A stretch of 64,000 bases of DNA from Anaerocolumna sp. AGMB13025 (GCF_029689925.1 NZ_CP121445.1:923001-987000); one strand, 5' to 3'. Positions 35,493 through 44,828 are shown, counted from the stretch's first letter. Notes: a model not told the origin generated them from the letters alone. Numbers and translations are program-made.

Positions 35493-37481
35493 ATGAATGA
35501 TTTTATAAATAATGGAATCATTGAAGTAGCTACATTAACACCTAAGTCAGTACAAATAGGAAACCCAGCCTACAATGTAGATAGGATGTTAGAACTTATC
35601 AATGATGTTAATAAAAAAAATAGTAATGGTGAGAGACAGACAAGAATCGTAGTATTTCCAGAACTTTGTATTACTGGTTATACTTGTGGAGACTTATTTA
35701 ATCACTCCACATTAATTAATAGTGCTATTAATGAATTGTTTAGATTTGTTGAAAAATCCAATAATGAATTTAATCCAATTATGTTTGTGGGAATGCCGTT
35801 AAGGAAAGATAATCAATTGTTTAACTGTGCAATACCCATTCATAAGGGTAAAATACTTGGTATAATACCTAAGACATATATTCCAAACTACAGTGTGTTT
35901 TACGAATCTAGAAATTTTAAACCTTCATTCGATAGAATTAACGATGAAATGACCATTAGAGGTGTTACGTATCCTTTTACAACAAATTTACTTATTGAAG
36001 ATGAGGTATCAGGAGCGGTTATCGGCACTGAGGTGTGTGAAGATTTATGGGGACCGATACCTGTGTCTTCATATCATTGTTTGCATGGTGCTAATATCAT
36101 AGTGAATCTTTCAGCAAGTAATGAGACTATTGGTAAATCAGATTACCGAAGGGATTTAGTTAGGATGCACTCAGCAAGGTGCATGTGTGGCTATATCTAT
36201 GCATCTGCAACATCTGATGAATCTACAACAGATAATGCATTTTCAGGACATTGTATTATAGCCGAAAATGGATATGTAATATCAGAATCAATATTTTTTA
36301 GCAATACAGAGATAACTTATGGTGAAATTGATATTGAAAAATGTATCAATGATAGGACAATGAATAGTTCATATATGATTATCCAAGAAAAGAAAGAATA
36401 TAAATGTATAAATACTAAAACATTTGAGCCTGTTTCTCATAAATTTAAATCAAACAAGGAACTATCTGTCTTACCATTTGTGCCTCATAATATTGACAGC
36501 CGTTCCGAAGAGATTATGAATATTCAAATCACAGGATTGGCTCAAAGGCTTAAAAAAATACATTGTAGTAATGCTGTAATAGGTATATCGGGGGGCTTGG
36601 ATTCTACACTGGCATTAATTGTAACGGTAGAGGCATTTAAGTTAAATAATTATGATATGAAAGGTATCATAGGAATTACAATGCCTGGTTTTGGTACAAC
36701 CTCCAGAACTTTAGAAAATTCTAAGAAGTTAATGGAAGCTTTGAATGTAACAATATTGGAAATTCCGATAAGAGATGCTTGTATTCAGCATTATAACGAT
36801 ATTCAACATAATATCGATATTCATGATATAACCTATGAGAATGGACAAGCAAGAGAGCGTACACAAATTCTCATGGATATGGCAAATAAATATAATGGTA
36901 TTGTTGTGGGAACAGGTGATTTGTCTGAGTTAGCTCTTGGATGGTGTACGTATAATGGAGACCAAATGAGTATGTATGGGGTAAATGCATCTATTCCAAA
37001 GACATTGGTAAGAAGTATTGTTAAATCCTATGCAAAAAAGCAAGCTGATGATATCAAGGATACACTTCTTGATATCTGTGATACACCGATTAGTCCTGAG
37101 TTATTGCCTCCAAATCCAGACGGAACAATTGCCCAAAAAACCGAGGATGCTATTGGCTCATATGCGGTGCATGATTTTGTTTTATATTATATGTTGAGAT
37201 ATGGATTTGGTCCTAAGAAAATATATGAGTTGTATGTTAATTCGTTGGAATTACAAGCTGTTAGAAAAGGTGTAAATCTTGATATAATTGATAAACAAAG
37301 TATACTAAGAGACATGAGAACTTTTTATAAAAGATTCTTTGCACAGCAATTTAAACGTTCTTGTATGCCAGACGGCATTAAGGTTGGTTCGGTTTCGTTA
37401 TCTCCAAGAGGTGATTGGAGAATGCCAAGTGATGCTTCTGCAGAAATATGGCTGAAGGAGCTTGATACGGTTGAGATATAA
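35493..37481 (+). CDS. nadE: Glutamine-dependent NAD synthetase carried by the element
   Basis: 662 residues, full length. The N-terminal nitrilase-type domain releases ammonia from glutamine and has the complete triad Glu57 (VFPELC), Lys127 (IIPKTYIPNY) and Cys182 (TEVCEDLW). The C-terminal ATP-pyrophosphatase domain turns deamido-NAD into NAD, with PP-loop SGGLDST at residues 366-372 and the later GTGDLSELALGW. ATG 35493 has AAGGAG seven bases upstream and is preferred to ATG 35472. The protein is clearly homologous to the broken host enzyme but well diverged and more AT-rich in codons. It lies 84 bp inside the left inverted repeat, in the host gene's direction, so the host promoter could drive it. 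At the target site its codons read GTG-TGT instead of ATC-TGC, so the core is absent. Confidence 0.96.
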   Translation: MNDFINNGIIEVATLTPKSVQIGNPAYNVDRMLELINDVNKKNSNGERQTRIVVFPELCITGYTCGDLFNHSTLINSAINELFRFVEKSNNEFNPIMFVGMPLRKDNQLFNCAIPIHKGKILGIIPKTYIPNYSVFYESRNFKPSFDRINDEMTIRGVTYPFTTNLLIEDEVSGAVIGTEVCEDLWGPIPVSSYHCLHGANIIVNLSASNETIGKSDYRRDLVRMHSARCMCGYIYASATSDESTTDNAFSGHCIIAENGYVISESIFFSNTEITYGEIDIEKCINDRTMNSSYMIIQEKKEYKCINTKTFEPVSHKFKSNKELSVLPFVPHNIDSRSEEIMNIQITGLAQRLKKIHCSNAVIGISGGLDSTLALIVTVEAFKLNNYDMKGIIGITMPGFGTTSRTLENSKKLMEALNVTILEIPIRDACIQHYNDIQHNIDIHDITYENGQARERTQILMDMANKYNGIVVGTGDLSELALGWCTYNGDQMSMYGVNASIPKTLVRSIVKSYAKKQADDIKDTLLDICDTPISPELLPPNPDGTIAQKTEDAIGSYAVHDFVLYYMLRYGFGPKKIYELYVNSLELQAVRKGVNLDIIDKQSILRDMRTFYKRFFAQQFKRSCMPDGIKVGSVSLSPRGDWRMPSDASAEIWLKELDTVEI

Positions 37482-37582
37482 TACAATAAAAGGATAACCT
37501 ACTAAGAAAGTCGATTATTTTTCTTACTATAAATTATATATGTGACTTCTTAGAGACGGTGGTTTTCTGTTCTACTCAAGCA

Positions 37583-37627
37583 CAATCGAGAGCCGGGGAA
37601 ACGACTCGTTTTTCCCGGCTCGTATTG
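37583..37627. repeat. GC-rich hairpin after the element nadE
   Basis: CAAT and GAGCCGGGG pair with CCCGGCTC and ATTG around an AAA/TTT-flanked loop. It stands out in AT-rich surroundings. No T-run follows the 3' arm, so a terminator role is uncertain. Confidence 0.55.
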
Positions 37628-37691
37628 ACCAATTTACTGACTTGGAGTAATATGTAAAAATAAGTATAAACAAAACATAGTGAGGATTAGT

Positions 37692-38453
37692 ATGGGATAT
37701 AAGTTAGTAACCTTTCAAGATGTAGGAAAGTATACAATTTTTAAAGAAATTACTGAGGAAGAATTGAAAGCAGCTCAAGAAAGTATAAGAGCCTTACAAA
37801 AAATCATGATTTGTAAGGACTATTATTATATAGTTGTTGATAATATAGATGATTGGCAGAAATCATTACAGAGTTGTGATTTTTTAGATAATAAAAGTTT
37901 TACAGCTTTAAATAGATATATGTACAACATTTTAGGTGCTTATTATGCTTGGGTAGAATTTTATGAAACAAACTATAAAGATATCTTTGGTGTGGTAAAG
38001 AAGAATTACTATGATAACTATTTTACATATAGAATGATTTATAATTTAAGAATATATATGACACATTGTGAAATGGGTATAACTCAATCAGAGATAAATT
38101 ATGATAAGCAGGAGGTACATATTTATGTATCTCCGAAGAATCTAATTGAAAAGGGTAAATCAAGGTTACAAAATAAAGTGGTCAAGGAATTGGAAGAAAT
38201 GATATCCGAGAATAAATTGCTTGATGTTGAGATGCTAATTAATGATTTTAAAGATATTTTTACCGATATGAACAAGGACCTTACTAAGGCGCTTAATCCT
38301 AAAGTAAAAGAGAATCTAAACTTTTTGTATGATTGTATATCTAAAGAGGGTAAGTTAGTACAATGTTCATTTATTTTCGATGAAGATAAAAATGAAGTAA
38401 TATTAGATATACCAACATATATCAACTTATTTCTAAAGAAAATGGCATCTTAA
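37692..38453 (+). CDS. Unknown helical cargo protein with an R-x4-H motif
   Basis: 253 residues from ATG 37692, which has GAGGA five bases upstream. I recognise no named family. The protein is mostly helical, with many Tyr, Lys and Glu and no signal or membrane segment. Residues 116-127 read IYNLRIYMTHCE, where R120-x4-H125 at the end of a helix matches the catalytic pattern of HEPN RNases; the preceding helices (about 70-118) would fit a HEPN four-helix bundle. HEPN proteins are frequent toxins and defence effectors, but one short motif is weak evidence. It stands in the cargo part of the element, after the nadE hairpin and before a gene remnant. Confidence 0.4.
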   Translation: MGYKLVTFQDVGKYTIFKEITEEELKAAQESIRALQKIMICKDYYYIVVDNIDDWQKSLQSCDFLDNKSFTALNRYMYNILGAYYAWVEFYETNYKDIFGVVKKNYYDNYFTYRMIYNLRIYMTHCEMGITQSEINYDKQEVHIYVSPKNLIEKGKSRLQNKVVKELEEMISENKLLDVEMLINDFKDIFTDMNKDLTKALNPKVKENLNFLYDCISKEGKLVQCSFIFDEDKNEVILDIPTYINLFLKKMAS

Positions 38454-38469
38454 GTTATAACAGTAAAAA

Positions 38470-38688
38470 TGAGCCGGAGATTATGAAATCAGGCTTGAAA
38501 ATTCTTTTATTGTAGATAAGATGGAACCAAACCTAAAAGAAGCTAATTCATTTGGAATAAAAGGTACATTAACCATAAGTAATAAGAAGGGTAAAGTTTT
38601 ATTTGTTGCACCTGCCAATGAATGCGAGATTTTATATTATAGCTCTCCATGGGCTGTTTGGCACAGGACCCAAGTGTCAAGGCGGTAG
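38470..38688 (+). pseudogene. Gene remnant without a start
   Basis: The frame is open from just after a stop at 38469 and reads plausible protein (EIRLENSFIVDKMEPN, then GKVLFVAPANECEILYY), ending at a TAG at 38688. The only ATG (38521) lies inside and lacks a ribosome site. It looks like the tail of a lost cargo gene. No family recognised. Confidence 0.35.
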
Positions 38689-38744
38689 ACCCTAGCGCAA
38701 GATAGTAATAAAGTACAAATGAAAGAAAAGGTGGTTTCTAATAT

Positions 38745-39353
38745 ATGGGTAGTATAGGAAGAAATGATAGATGCCCTTGTGGTAGTGGTTTAAAATACAA
38801 ACAGTGCTGTTTAAAGAAGAATAATCTAACTTTTAATGAAATTGAAAGTGATGATAATATGAGAATAATAGTAAAAAGTACTTATGATTTCATTAAGGAA
38901 AACAAATTTGAAGGAGGTTGCCATCTGACTTCTGCAATAATGTACATTCTTTTAACAGAGGTAGGCTTTACAGATTTAGAAGTCAAAACAGGTGTAGTAG
39001 AAAATGATGAAGGTAGATTTGACCACTCATGGGTAGAATATCAAGGCAAAAAGATAGATATGGCTATTATGAACACCTTACAGGATGGTTTCAAATATCC
39101 ACCTGTGTTTTTAGATAAATTAATAGGTAGTTCAGAGCTTATGGAATACAAATATGGTATAGATATGGAATTAGATTCAGATGCACTAAGAGTATTAAAT
39201 CAATCTTTAAGTGATTACATTTTAGATGGGGAATCTCAAAATACAGTGTTAATTTTTAAGGATATAGCAAAAAGGTCAGGCATAGAGCTTTCAGATGCTA
39301 AGGAAACATTAAGAAAGTATTCAGGTACATACCGGGTGTTAGAACGAAAATAA
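38745..39353 (+). CDS. SEC-C zinc motif protein with a transglutaminase-like Cys-His-Asp triad
   Basis: 202 residues. The N-terminus is a SEC-C motif, RNDRCPCGSGLKYKQCC (Cys10, 12, 21, 22), a small zinc module first known from SecA. Residues 55-107 then show GGCHLTSAIMYILL, DHSWVEYQ and KKIDMAI: Cys59, His94 and Asp105 are spaced as in papain/transglutaminase-like enzymes, with the Cys at a helix start and His/Asp on following strands. A peptidase or amide-transfer activity is therefore possible but inferred. The C-terminal 70 residues are helical. It is cargo of the nadE element, with AAAGAAAAGG upstream as ribosome site, and is followed by an (AAT)n run and a terminator. Confidence 0.6.
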   Translation: MGSIGRNDRCPCGSGLKYKQCCLKKNNLTFNEIESDDNMRIIVKSTYDFIKENKFEGGCHLTSAIMYILLTEVGFTDLEVKTGVVENDEGRFDHSWVEYQGKKIDMAIMNTLQDGFKYPPVFLDKLIGSSELMEYKYGIDMELDSDALRVLNQSLSDYILDGESQNTVLIFKDIAKRSGIELSDAKETLRKYSGTYRVLERK

Positions 39354-39402
39354 TAATAATAATAATAATAAACAAACATAATCTTTTATAATGCAGAGAA
39401 AC

Positions 39403-39438
39403 AGAGAGGGCACGAGATTTTTACTTCGTGCCCTCTCT
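39403..39438. terminator. Strong hairpin terminator after the SEC-C gene
   Basis: AGAGAGGGCACGA pairs perfectly with TCGTGCCCTCTCT, then TTG. The T-run is short but the stem is very stable. Confidence 0.7.
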
Positions 39439-39479
39439 TTGCCTCATTGAAAATTATTTTGTAAAATATTTAAAAAGTA

Positions 39480-39549
39480 TTGCATTAATACTACATATAT
39501 GTTATATTAAATTCAAAGATTAAGTTAATACTGCATATATGTAGTATTA
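39480..39549 (+). promoter_or_regulatory. Promoter filled by a palindromic operator, with a second operator copy
   Basis: TTGCAT (39480-39485) and TATATT (39503-39508) are 17 bp apart. The whole spacer and the -10 are covered by a 24-bp palindrome (39486-39509, starting TAATACTACATA). A second, almost perfect copy (39526-39549, starting TAATACTGCATA, 11 of 12 positions symmetric) lies between the -10 and the ribosome site, 40 bp centre to centre. Binding would block the promoter. TACA/TGTA boxes recall BlaI/MecI/CopY operators, but the inner spacing is two bases longer. Confidence 0.7.
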
Positions 39550-39572
39550 AATTTATGAAAGGGGTAGTTGCT

Positions 39573-40001
39573 ATGGGATTTAAAGAAGATTTTATGAAGA
39601 AGACAAAGATGCTTGATGTAAATGGTGGAAAAGCAGGAGTTGAAGAGGTTATGAATTTTTTGGTTAAGCCAGAAAGTGTATTTAAGATGATAATTGCATC
39701 AGAAATGGATTTACCAGTATTAACATTAATCGGAGCAGAGTTGGAAAGAAAGTTTGATGCACATTCCAATTTCCCGGTTATTTACCTTGGTAATGACAAA
39801 AATCCAACAGCTAGACAGAATGTAGGAAGAATGGTAAAAGTTGTAATGGCTCAATATGGTTATACTCCTGTTGATGGCGGATTATCAGAACAAGCAAGAA
39901 TACCTGCGATATCAGGTACGGACTATTTTTCAACCAGTGGCATATATAAAAAAACAGATGAAGCAAAACTCGAAATCGAAATAATATCTAGAGAGATATA
40001 G
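39573..40001 (+). CDS. Unknown small cargo protein under operator control
   Basis: 142 residues from ATG 39573, with AAAGGGG eight bases upstream; an ATG at 39555 would start before the ribosome site. No family recognised. Residues about 15-60 are helical (KAGVEEVMNFLVKPESVFK, then LTLIGAELERKF); the middle has TARQNVGRMVKVVMAQYGY, which could be a helix-turn-helix-like or nucleic-acid-facing helix, and the end is strand-rich. It has no membrane segment or signal. The two palindromes in its promoter suggest tight control, perhaps by its own product; that is inference. It is the last plus-strand gene of the element and ends before a terminator. Confidence 0.5.
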   Translation: MGFKEDFMKKTKMLDVNGGKAGVEEVMNFLVKPESVFKMIIASEMDLPVLTLIGAELERKFDAHSNFPVIYLGNDKNPTARQNVGRMVKVVMAQYGYTPVDGGLSEQARIPAISGTDYFSTSGIYKKTDEAKLEIEIISREI

Positions 40002-40055
40002 AGTAGTAAATAGAAATCAAAGTACAAATTCAAAAGTTATTTTGTATAAAGTATG

Positions 40056-40083
40056 AAGGTGCAGGTAAAATCTGCACCTTTTA
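40056..40083 (+). terminator. Terminator after the small cargo gene
   Basis: AAGGTGCAG / CTGCACCTT with a short loop, then TTT. It separates the cargo from the convergent recombinase operon. The remaining 266 bp to 40349 hold nothing I recognise. Confidence 0.8.
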
Positions 40084-40349
40084 TCTATTCCAAGGGTACT
40101 CAAAACTTCCATTCACACAATATGTTGATTATTCAACACTTTTCTTTCTATCTGGTAATACCACTCAGAAATCTCCTTTAAAGTTTGTATATATAGTATT
40201 TGTCTTTTTAAGTGAGTTATAAGCTTCAAATTGTGCTCGTTCTTTTATAATTGATTATTTTGTTCTGTATTATTAAAATATCCTTTAAAAAGGGTTTTAA
40301 AACAGGATAAAACAGGGATGTAAAGCTTTAAACAGATTTTATTTACATA

Positions 40350-40859
40350 TTACTCACCTGATTTTAGTGCATTTTTTCTGAAAGTCCTAATTTCTTTATC
40401 TTTTTTTTCGATTTCCATCTTTAGATTGTCAACATCTATCTTCAATGTCTTGAGTTCATTTGCTAACTGTTCATTTTCAATGATTATTAACTCTATTTTT
40501 ACATCTTTTATTTCATGCATATCAACTTCTTTCCGCAGTTCATCAATGATATCGTTAAGTTCACTGATTTTAACATACGGATTATTTTTGTTTAATTCTA
40601 TTTCGCGCTTATCGATATATTGTATTAGGATTTCGTTATTATAAAGAGTAGTTCTGGAGCAGTTTATTTGCTTAGATACATACGATGCGTTAAATTTACT
40701 TTTCTTGAAATGTTCAACTGCTCTGGTTTGGTTCTCTTTAATTTCAGTTGCAAGCTGTTCGATTTTTATAAGATAATCATAGATGAAATCTGGTATGTCA
40801 TCTTTTGAAATGCCCATTCTATTTATTATAAGTTCAATGCTTTCATCATATGTTGCCAT
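40350..40859 (-). CDS. TnpC-like accessory protein (HTH plus coiled coil)
   Basis: 169 residues. Residues about 45-85 contain a helix-turn-helix-like stretch (ASYVSKQINCSRTTLYNNE), followed by a coiled coil to the end rich in Glu and Lys (ENEQLANELKTLKIDVDNLK). This is the layout of TnpC of Tn554 and the DUF6262-type proteins that accompany recombinase operons. In Tn554, TnpC is needed for efficient and correctly oriented insertion (known of the family). The gene overlaps the upstream recombinase gene by 34 bp, so it is the last cistron of a coupled operon. Confidence 0.75.
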   Translation of the reverse strand: MATYDESIELIINRMGISKDDIPDFIYDYLIKIEQLATEIKENQTRAVEHFKKSKFNASYVSKQINCSRTTLYNNEILIQYIDKREIELNKNNPYVKISELNDIIDELRKEVDMHEIKDVKIELIIIENEQLANELKTLKIDVDNLKMEIEKKDKEIRTFRKNALKSGE

Positions 40860-42667
40860 TTATTTGCCTCCAATAGGATTTCGTCATAATTTTCAATAAT
40901 ATTAACTAAATCGGGGTAGTTAATCAAAATGCTATCTGTTCCATGTTTGTTTATCTGTACCTTTAGCTCCTTAAGTTCAGGAAGTAATTTATCTCTAACA
41001 ATTCTACCTAACATCAAACACTCTTTTTCAACTTGACGGAAATATTCATTTCTGTAGTTGATATTGATTGTTTCTACGAGTTCTTTGCACTGTCGGTAAG
41101 ATAACTCACACATATAGAAAAAATGAAAGATGTTTGGACATACATTATACGCACAGAATAGTTCATTTGTTTGATAATCTTTGCTGCATTCTCTGAAGGG
41201 GGAACTTTTAATACATACACCACCTAATTTAGCTCTTATTGGTACGGCTTCAATGAGCTTTTGTACTATTGCTTCAACATCTTTTTCAACATTAAAGTTA
41301 TTGTTATTGATAAACCTTTGTATGTCATTATGCATCTGACCAGCATTGTTACCAAGAATTTTTAAGTCACCACGTACGATACCTTCTATTGTCTGTCTGG
41401 AAAAATTAATATCTTCTTGAATATTATTCGGGTTTCTAACATAATAGCCTTCCATTTCCTCAGAGAGGTGTCCCATGAATTTACGTATATACTGTAAAGG
41501 GACTCCTTTTTCGTATAGATTGGTACAGACTGTGACACGATACTGAATGGTAATCGGATAAGTTATTGTCTTGATAGTTCTATGTTCTCGAAATTTAACG
41601 GTGCTCAGATATTGCGATGGTTCAATACGGTTAATCGTTTTCAATTCCTTGTCATATGATATAAATAGCTCAATATTTCGCTTGTTAAAGCTCGTTTCTG
41701 GAACTGGATGTACTTTGGTATTTGGAAATAAAATCAAGTAATCCGTGCCTTTTTGGTTTCTAAATTCATTGGTTATTTCAATGAGCTTTTTGAAAGCAAA
41801 CTCGGCTAATTCAGTTACAAAAATATCCATAGATGTATACTTGTTATTACCACGGATACTTTTCTTTAAAATATATTTAAGGTATGGTATTCTGCGACCT
41901 TCATGAAGTGACTTATAATTAAGGGAGCTTACTGTAAATGTGAGAAGCTCACTTATCCTCAAACCGGTTTGGCTTAGTAAAAGAAGAGCAGCTGCAGTTA
42001 TTCTGTTATTTATGGTTTCGGTTACGCTGTTTATAGTTTTGATAAATAATTGTATCATTTTATCAAGATATTCTTTCGGTATATGAGGTGTTTTATTTGC
42101 TTCAATATGGTTTAGTAAAGCATCATTATATGTAATTGCAAGCTCTTGAGATAGTTCGTCATTTAAGATATTTTTAAAATTATAGGAATATACCTTAACA
42201 AAATCTAAGACAGCCTCTTTGATGGCATTCTCATATCGGAGGGATAGCGCAGAATCCTTTTTGAAAGCAGCAATGTCGTTCGCTGTGATTTCATTCAGAT
42301 AATATATTCCTTTGTTATAACAGTATCTTAAGAACTTTTTAAGACGGAATAAGTATGCATGAATTGATTGTATCTTTTTTCTGTTATTTAGAAGAGATAA
42401 TAGTACATATGATTTAATATCTTCTTGGAAACAAACGGGTATATCAGTAAAATTTAATATTTTTGTTCCAGAGGGTATGGCATCAGTTTTATTACCTCTG
42501 AAGTCCCAAATGTTATCTGAAAACTTCATAAAAGTATCGTTATGCGGGAGAATGTCAATTTCTATAATCTTTTTAATAATATCATTAACTCCATAGGTGT
42601 TCAGATTGATTTCTTCACCTGTAAGTTTCTCGAGTTCTACAATATTTATAGCGAAATTATCATACAT
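40826..42667 (-). CDS. Tyrosine recombinase 3 of the trio
   Basis: 613 residues. The catalytic domain spans about 230-440: first Arg in SQTGLRISELL, second Arg in IQYRVTVCT (the usual first His of HxxR is Ile here), later His in MGHLSEEMEGYY and the nucleophilic Tyr in the same segment. A Cys-rich C-terminal region (CIKSSPFRECSKD, CAYNVC, MCELSYRQC) may bind zinc. Large N- and C-terminal extensions are usual for the second and third recombinases of such operons. It overlaps the gene before it by 8 bp and the TnpC-like gene by 34 bp. With its two partners it should cut and rejoin the core hexamer. Confidence 0.85.
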   Translation of the reverse strand: MYDNFAINIVELEKLTGEEINLNTYGVNDIIKKIIEIDILPHNDTFMKFSDNIWDFRGNKTDAIPSGTKILNFTDIPVCFQEDIKSYVLLSLLNNRKKIQSIHAYLFRLKKFLRYCYNKGIYYLNEITANDIAAFKKDSALSLRYENAIKEAVLDFVKVYSYNFKNILNDELSQELAITYNDALLNHIEANKTPHIPKEYLDKMIQLFIKTINSVTETINNRITAAALLLLSQTGLRISELLTFTVSSLNYKSLHEGRRIPYLKYILKKSIRGNNKYTSMDIFVTELAEFAFKKLIEITNEFRNQKGTDYLILFPNTKVHPVPETSFNKRNIELFISYDKELKTINRIEPSQYLSTVKFREHRTIKTITYPITIQYRVTVCTNLYEKGVPLQYIRKFMGHLSEEMEGYYVRNPNNIQEDINFSRQTIEGIVRGDLKILGNNAGQMHNDIQRFINNNNFNVEKDVEAIVQKLIEAVPIRAKLGGVCIKSSPFRECSKDYQTNELFCAYNVCPNIFHFFYMCELSYRQCKELVETININYRNEYFRQVEKECLMLGRIVRDKLLPELKELKVQINKHGTDSILINYPDLVNIIENYDEILLEANKWQHMMKALNL

Positions 42668-44828
42668 TTAAGTTCTCCTTATTTATATGTTGAGCATCAA
42701 TTATGTAAATTTTCTTTAAGTAAGCCAGTAACAATTGCTTTTTTAACTGTAAGTCTTCTATATCATGTCTTGTGCTCAGTGTTTCGAGTTTAAAATCAAT
42801 TTCTTTTATTCTTTCTTCGAAAAAGCTTTTTCTATCTACGGTTGTGGCAAATTCCTTACAAATGAAACAACTAAAGTAACTATCATCAGTACAGTGGCTG
42901 CGTTTACAAAAGCCACAGCCTTTTTCTACGACACTTTCATTACATAATTTAGATGAGTTAATTAAGACCTCGCCATTAACATTAATATCTCCTATCTGCG
43001 TCTGATAAAGTAATTCCAGCATTTCAGTGATGTCCTCATCTAAATAATGTCTTTTGGTTATTTCTGTATTTTTATGTCCGGTTAATATTGATTGTGTAAG
43101 CTGGTGTAAACCTTTGCTGATAGAGTATTCAACGCTTTTGGTCATATGAGTATCTCTTAAATTTTTAGCTGTGTACGGTTTTATGCGCAGTTCAATGCAA
43201 ATGTTTTTTAAGTAGATGTTAAAATCATCTTTCCTCATAGGTGAAATAACTAAACTCCGGTTAATATTTCGTTTTAAGAAAATCCGGTTATTAATACTTT
43301 CATCTTGGCATTTGTTACGTATCATTGTTGTGCTTGAAATTACTGAGTCCAGATGCTTTTTAATATACTTGGTTATGCCAGTTTTTATTTCGAAGGTTCC
43401 AGATGATTTGGTCTGAAATTCTATGACATACTGATTTTTTTTAATCGTGTCTCTGATACTGTTTATTTCAAGTGACAATATATGGGATAGTCTCATCTCT
43501 GATTCAAGTAACAGATAGAAGATGACATAATAAAGATTAAATTTAATATCTTCATAAGTTTTTTCTTTCATCTTATTTGCTATTTTAACTAAATCTTCAT
43601 CAGAGACTTTCTCGGCATTATTAATTCGAGCATAGGAGTGTGTTAACTGTATCAATGTATTCTTTTCAATATTTATCTTTTTAGTATCATTGCAATAATC
43701 CAAAAACACTTTAACACCGTTGAAAGTACGTCCAATATTGGAATCTACTTGTACAGTACTTAGGATATTATTTTTGTATATAAGTACCTCATCAATGCTA
43801 ACTTCATAATATTGATGCTTTTTTCTGCTGCATATAAAGTTTAAAAAGTCTACAACATAACCGTAATTCTTAATTTTAGTCAATAATGAAGAACCTGTAT
43901 TTACCCAAATCCACTCTTTGACGATTGCCTGATATTCTTTAGCAACAATCCGGTTAAAATCTATGCTATTTCCGTGTAATTTAGCGGTTTTTTCATTGTT
44001 GGTCTTATATTCTTCGTTTTGAATTAATATCCACTTATCCGTAAGAGGTACATTTTCAAGTGGATTGTGATAGTAGGCCCGATAGCCGTCAAGATACTCA
44101 GAGCTGAAGGTATGTCTTTTCATTGCTTCATAAATGATTCCGCTATTTATTGGAAATAAGTTTTTGTCCTTAGAGATTTCCCATATATAATAATAAAAGT
44201 AAAACAATGCATTAACGGCGTTTTTATCTTTGAAATACTGATACTGTGTTTTAAATGTATCATAATTAAAATCATCCAGACTTATTATGGAATGATTTTG
44301 CATGCTTTCTTCAAAATTCAGTAGAAAGATTTTATATGCTTCATGCTTATATAAGTCTGTTCCGGTATCGATGAAGTCTACTAACAGCTTAAAAATATCA
44401 AGGCTCTTTGCATTTATTATAATATTCCTTGAGCTTTTAGTAAGCCATATAGAATGCGGATATTCCATCTGTTCACAGGTGCATCTTTGAATGGTTGTTT
44501 GTGATAGATAGGTTAATTGTTCGTGGGCAAGTATATATTCATCTCGTATTTTATTTGGTAAATAATCAATAGTTGTGAAATGTAGTAATAAAGAAAAGAC
44601 ATGATGTAAGGCTCTAACATTCCGTAAAAAAAACTTTAATTTGTTCCATTCAAAATCTTGACTGATATGATTGGAAAAACATTTGAAACTTCTACTTATT
44701 TCCAATGACTGGGTTGAAGAAACGTTGTTGTATTTGTTATCACAAAATTCCATTACAATTTTCTTTAATTCTTTGTCACGAAATTCAACTTGGCGAATTA
44801 GTCTAACTACTTCATTACTTGTATTCAT
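42660..44828 (-). CDS. Tyrosine recombinase 2 of the trio (TnpB-like)
   Basis: 722 residues, the longest of the three. Catalytic motifs lie in the C-terminal third: Arg in ESEMRLSHIL, Arg in AKNLRDTHMT (Lys in place of the first His), His in TGHKNTEITKRHY with the Tyr nucleophile. A zinc-finger-like tail follows (CGFCKRSHC, CFICKEF), as in TnpB proteins of the Tn554 group. It overlaps the first recombinase gene by four bases and the third by eight, so expression is coupled. The motifs are complete enough for an active enzyme. Confidence 0.87.
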   Translation of the reverse strand: MNTSNEVVRLIRQVEFRDKELKKIVMEFCDNKYNNVSSTQSLEISRSFKCFSNHISQDFEWNKLKFFLRNVRALHHVFSLLLHFTTIDYLPNKIRDEYILAHEQLTYLSQTTIQRCTCEQMEYPHSIWLTKSSRNIIINAKSLDIFKLLVDFIDTGTDLYKHEAYKIFLLNFEESMQNHSIISLDDFNYDTFKTQYQYFKDKNAVNALFYFYYYIWEISKDKNLFPINSGIIYEAMKRHTFSSEYLDGYRAYYHNPLENVPLTDKWILIQNEEYKTNNEKTAKLHGNSIDFNRIVAKEYQAIVKEWIWVNTGSSLLTKIKNYGYVVDFLNFICSRKKHQYYEVSIDEVLIYKNNILSTVQVDSNIGRTFNGVKVFLDYCNDTKKINIEKNTLIQLTHSYARINNAEKVSDEDLVKIANKMKEKTYEDIKFNLYYVIFYLLLESEMRLSHILSLEINSIRDTIKKNQYVIEFQTKSSGTFEIKTGITKYIKKHLDSVISSTTMIRNKCQDESINNRIFLKRNINRSLVISPMRKDDFNIYLKNICIELRIKPYTAKNLRDTHMTKSVEYSISKGLHQLTQSILTGHKNTEITKRHYLDEDITEMLELLYQTQIGDINVNGEVLINSSKLCNESVVEKGCGFCKRSHCTDDSYFSCFICKEFATTVDRKSFFEERIKEIDFKLETLSTRHDIEDLQLKKQLLLAYLKKIYIIDAQHINKENLNV

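Noticed and set aside
37583..37627. Integron-like attC site
   Set aside because: The hairpin lacks the paired core sites of attC, and the neighbouring recombinases are not IntI-like in organisation.
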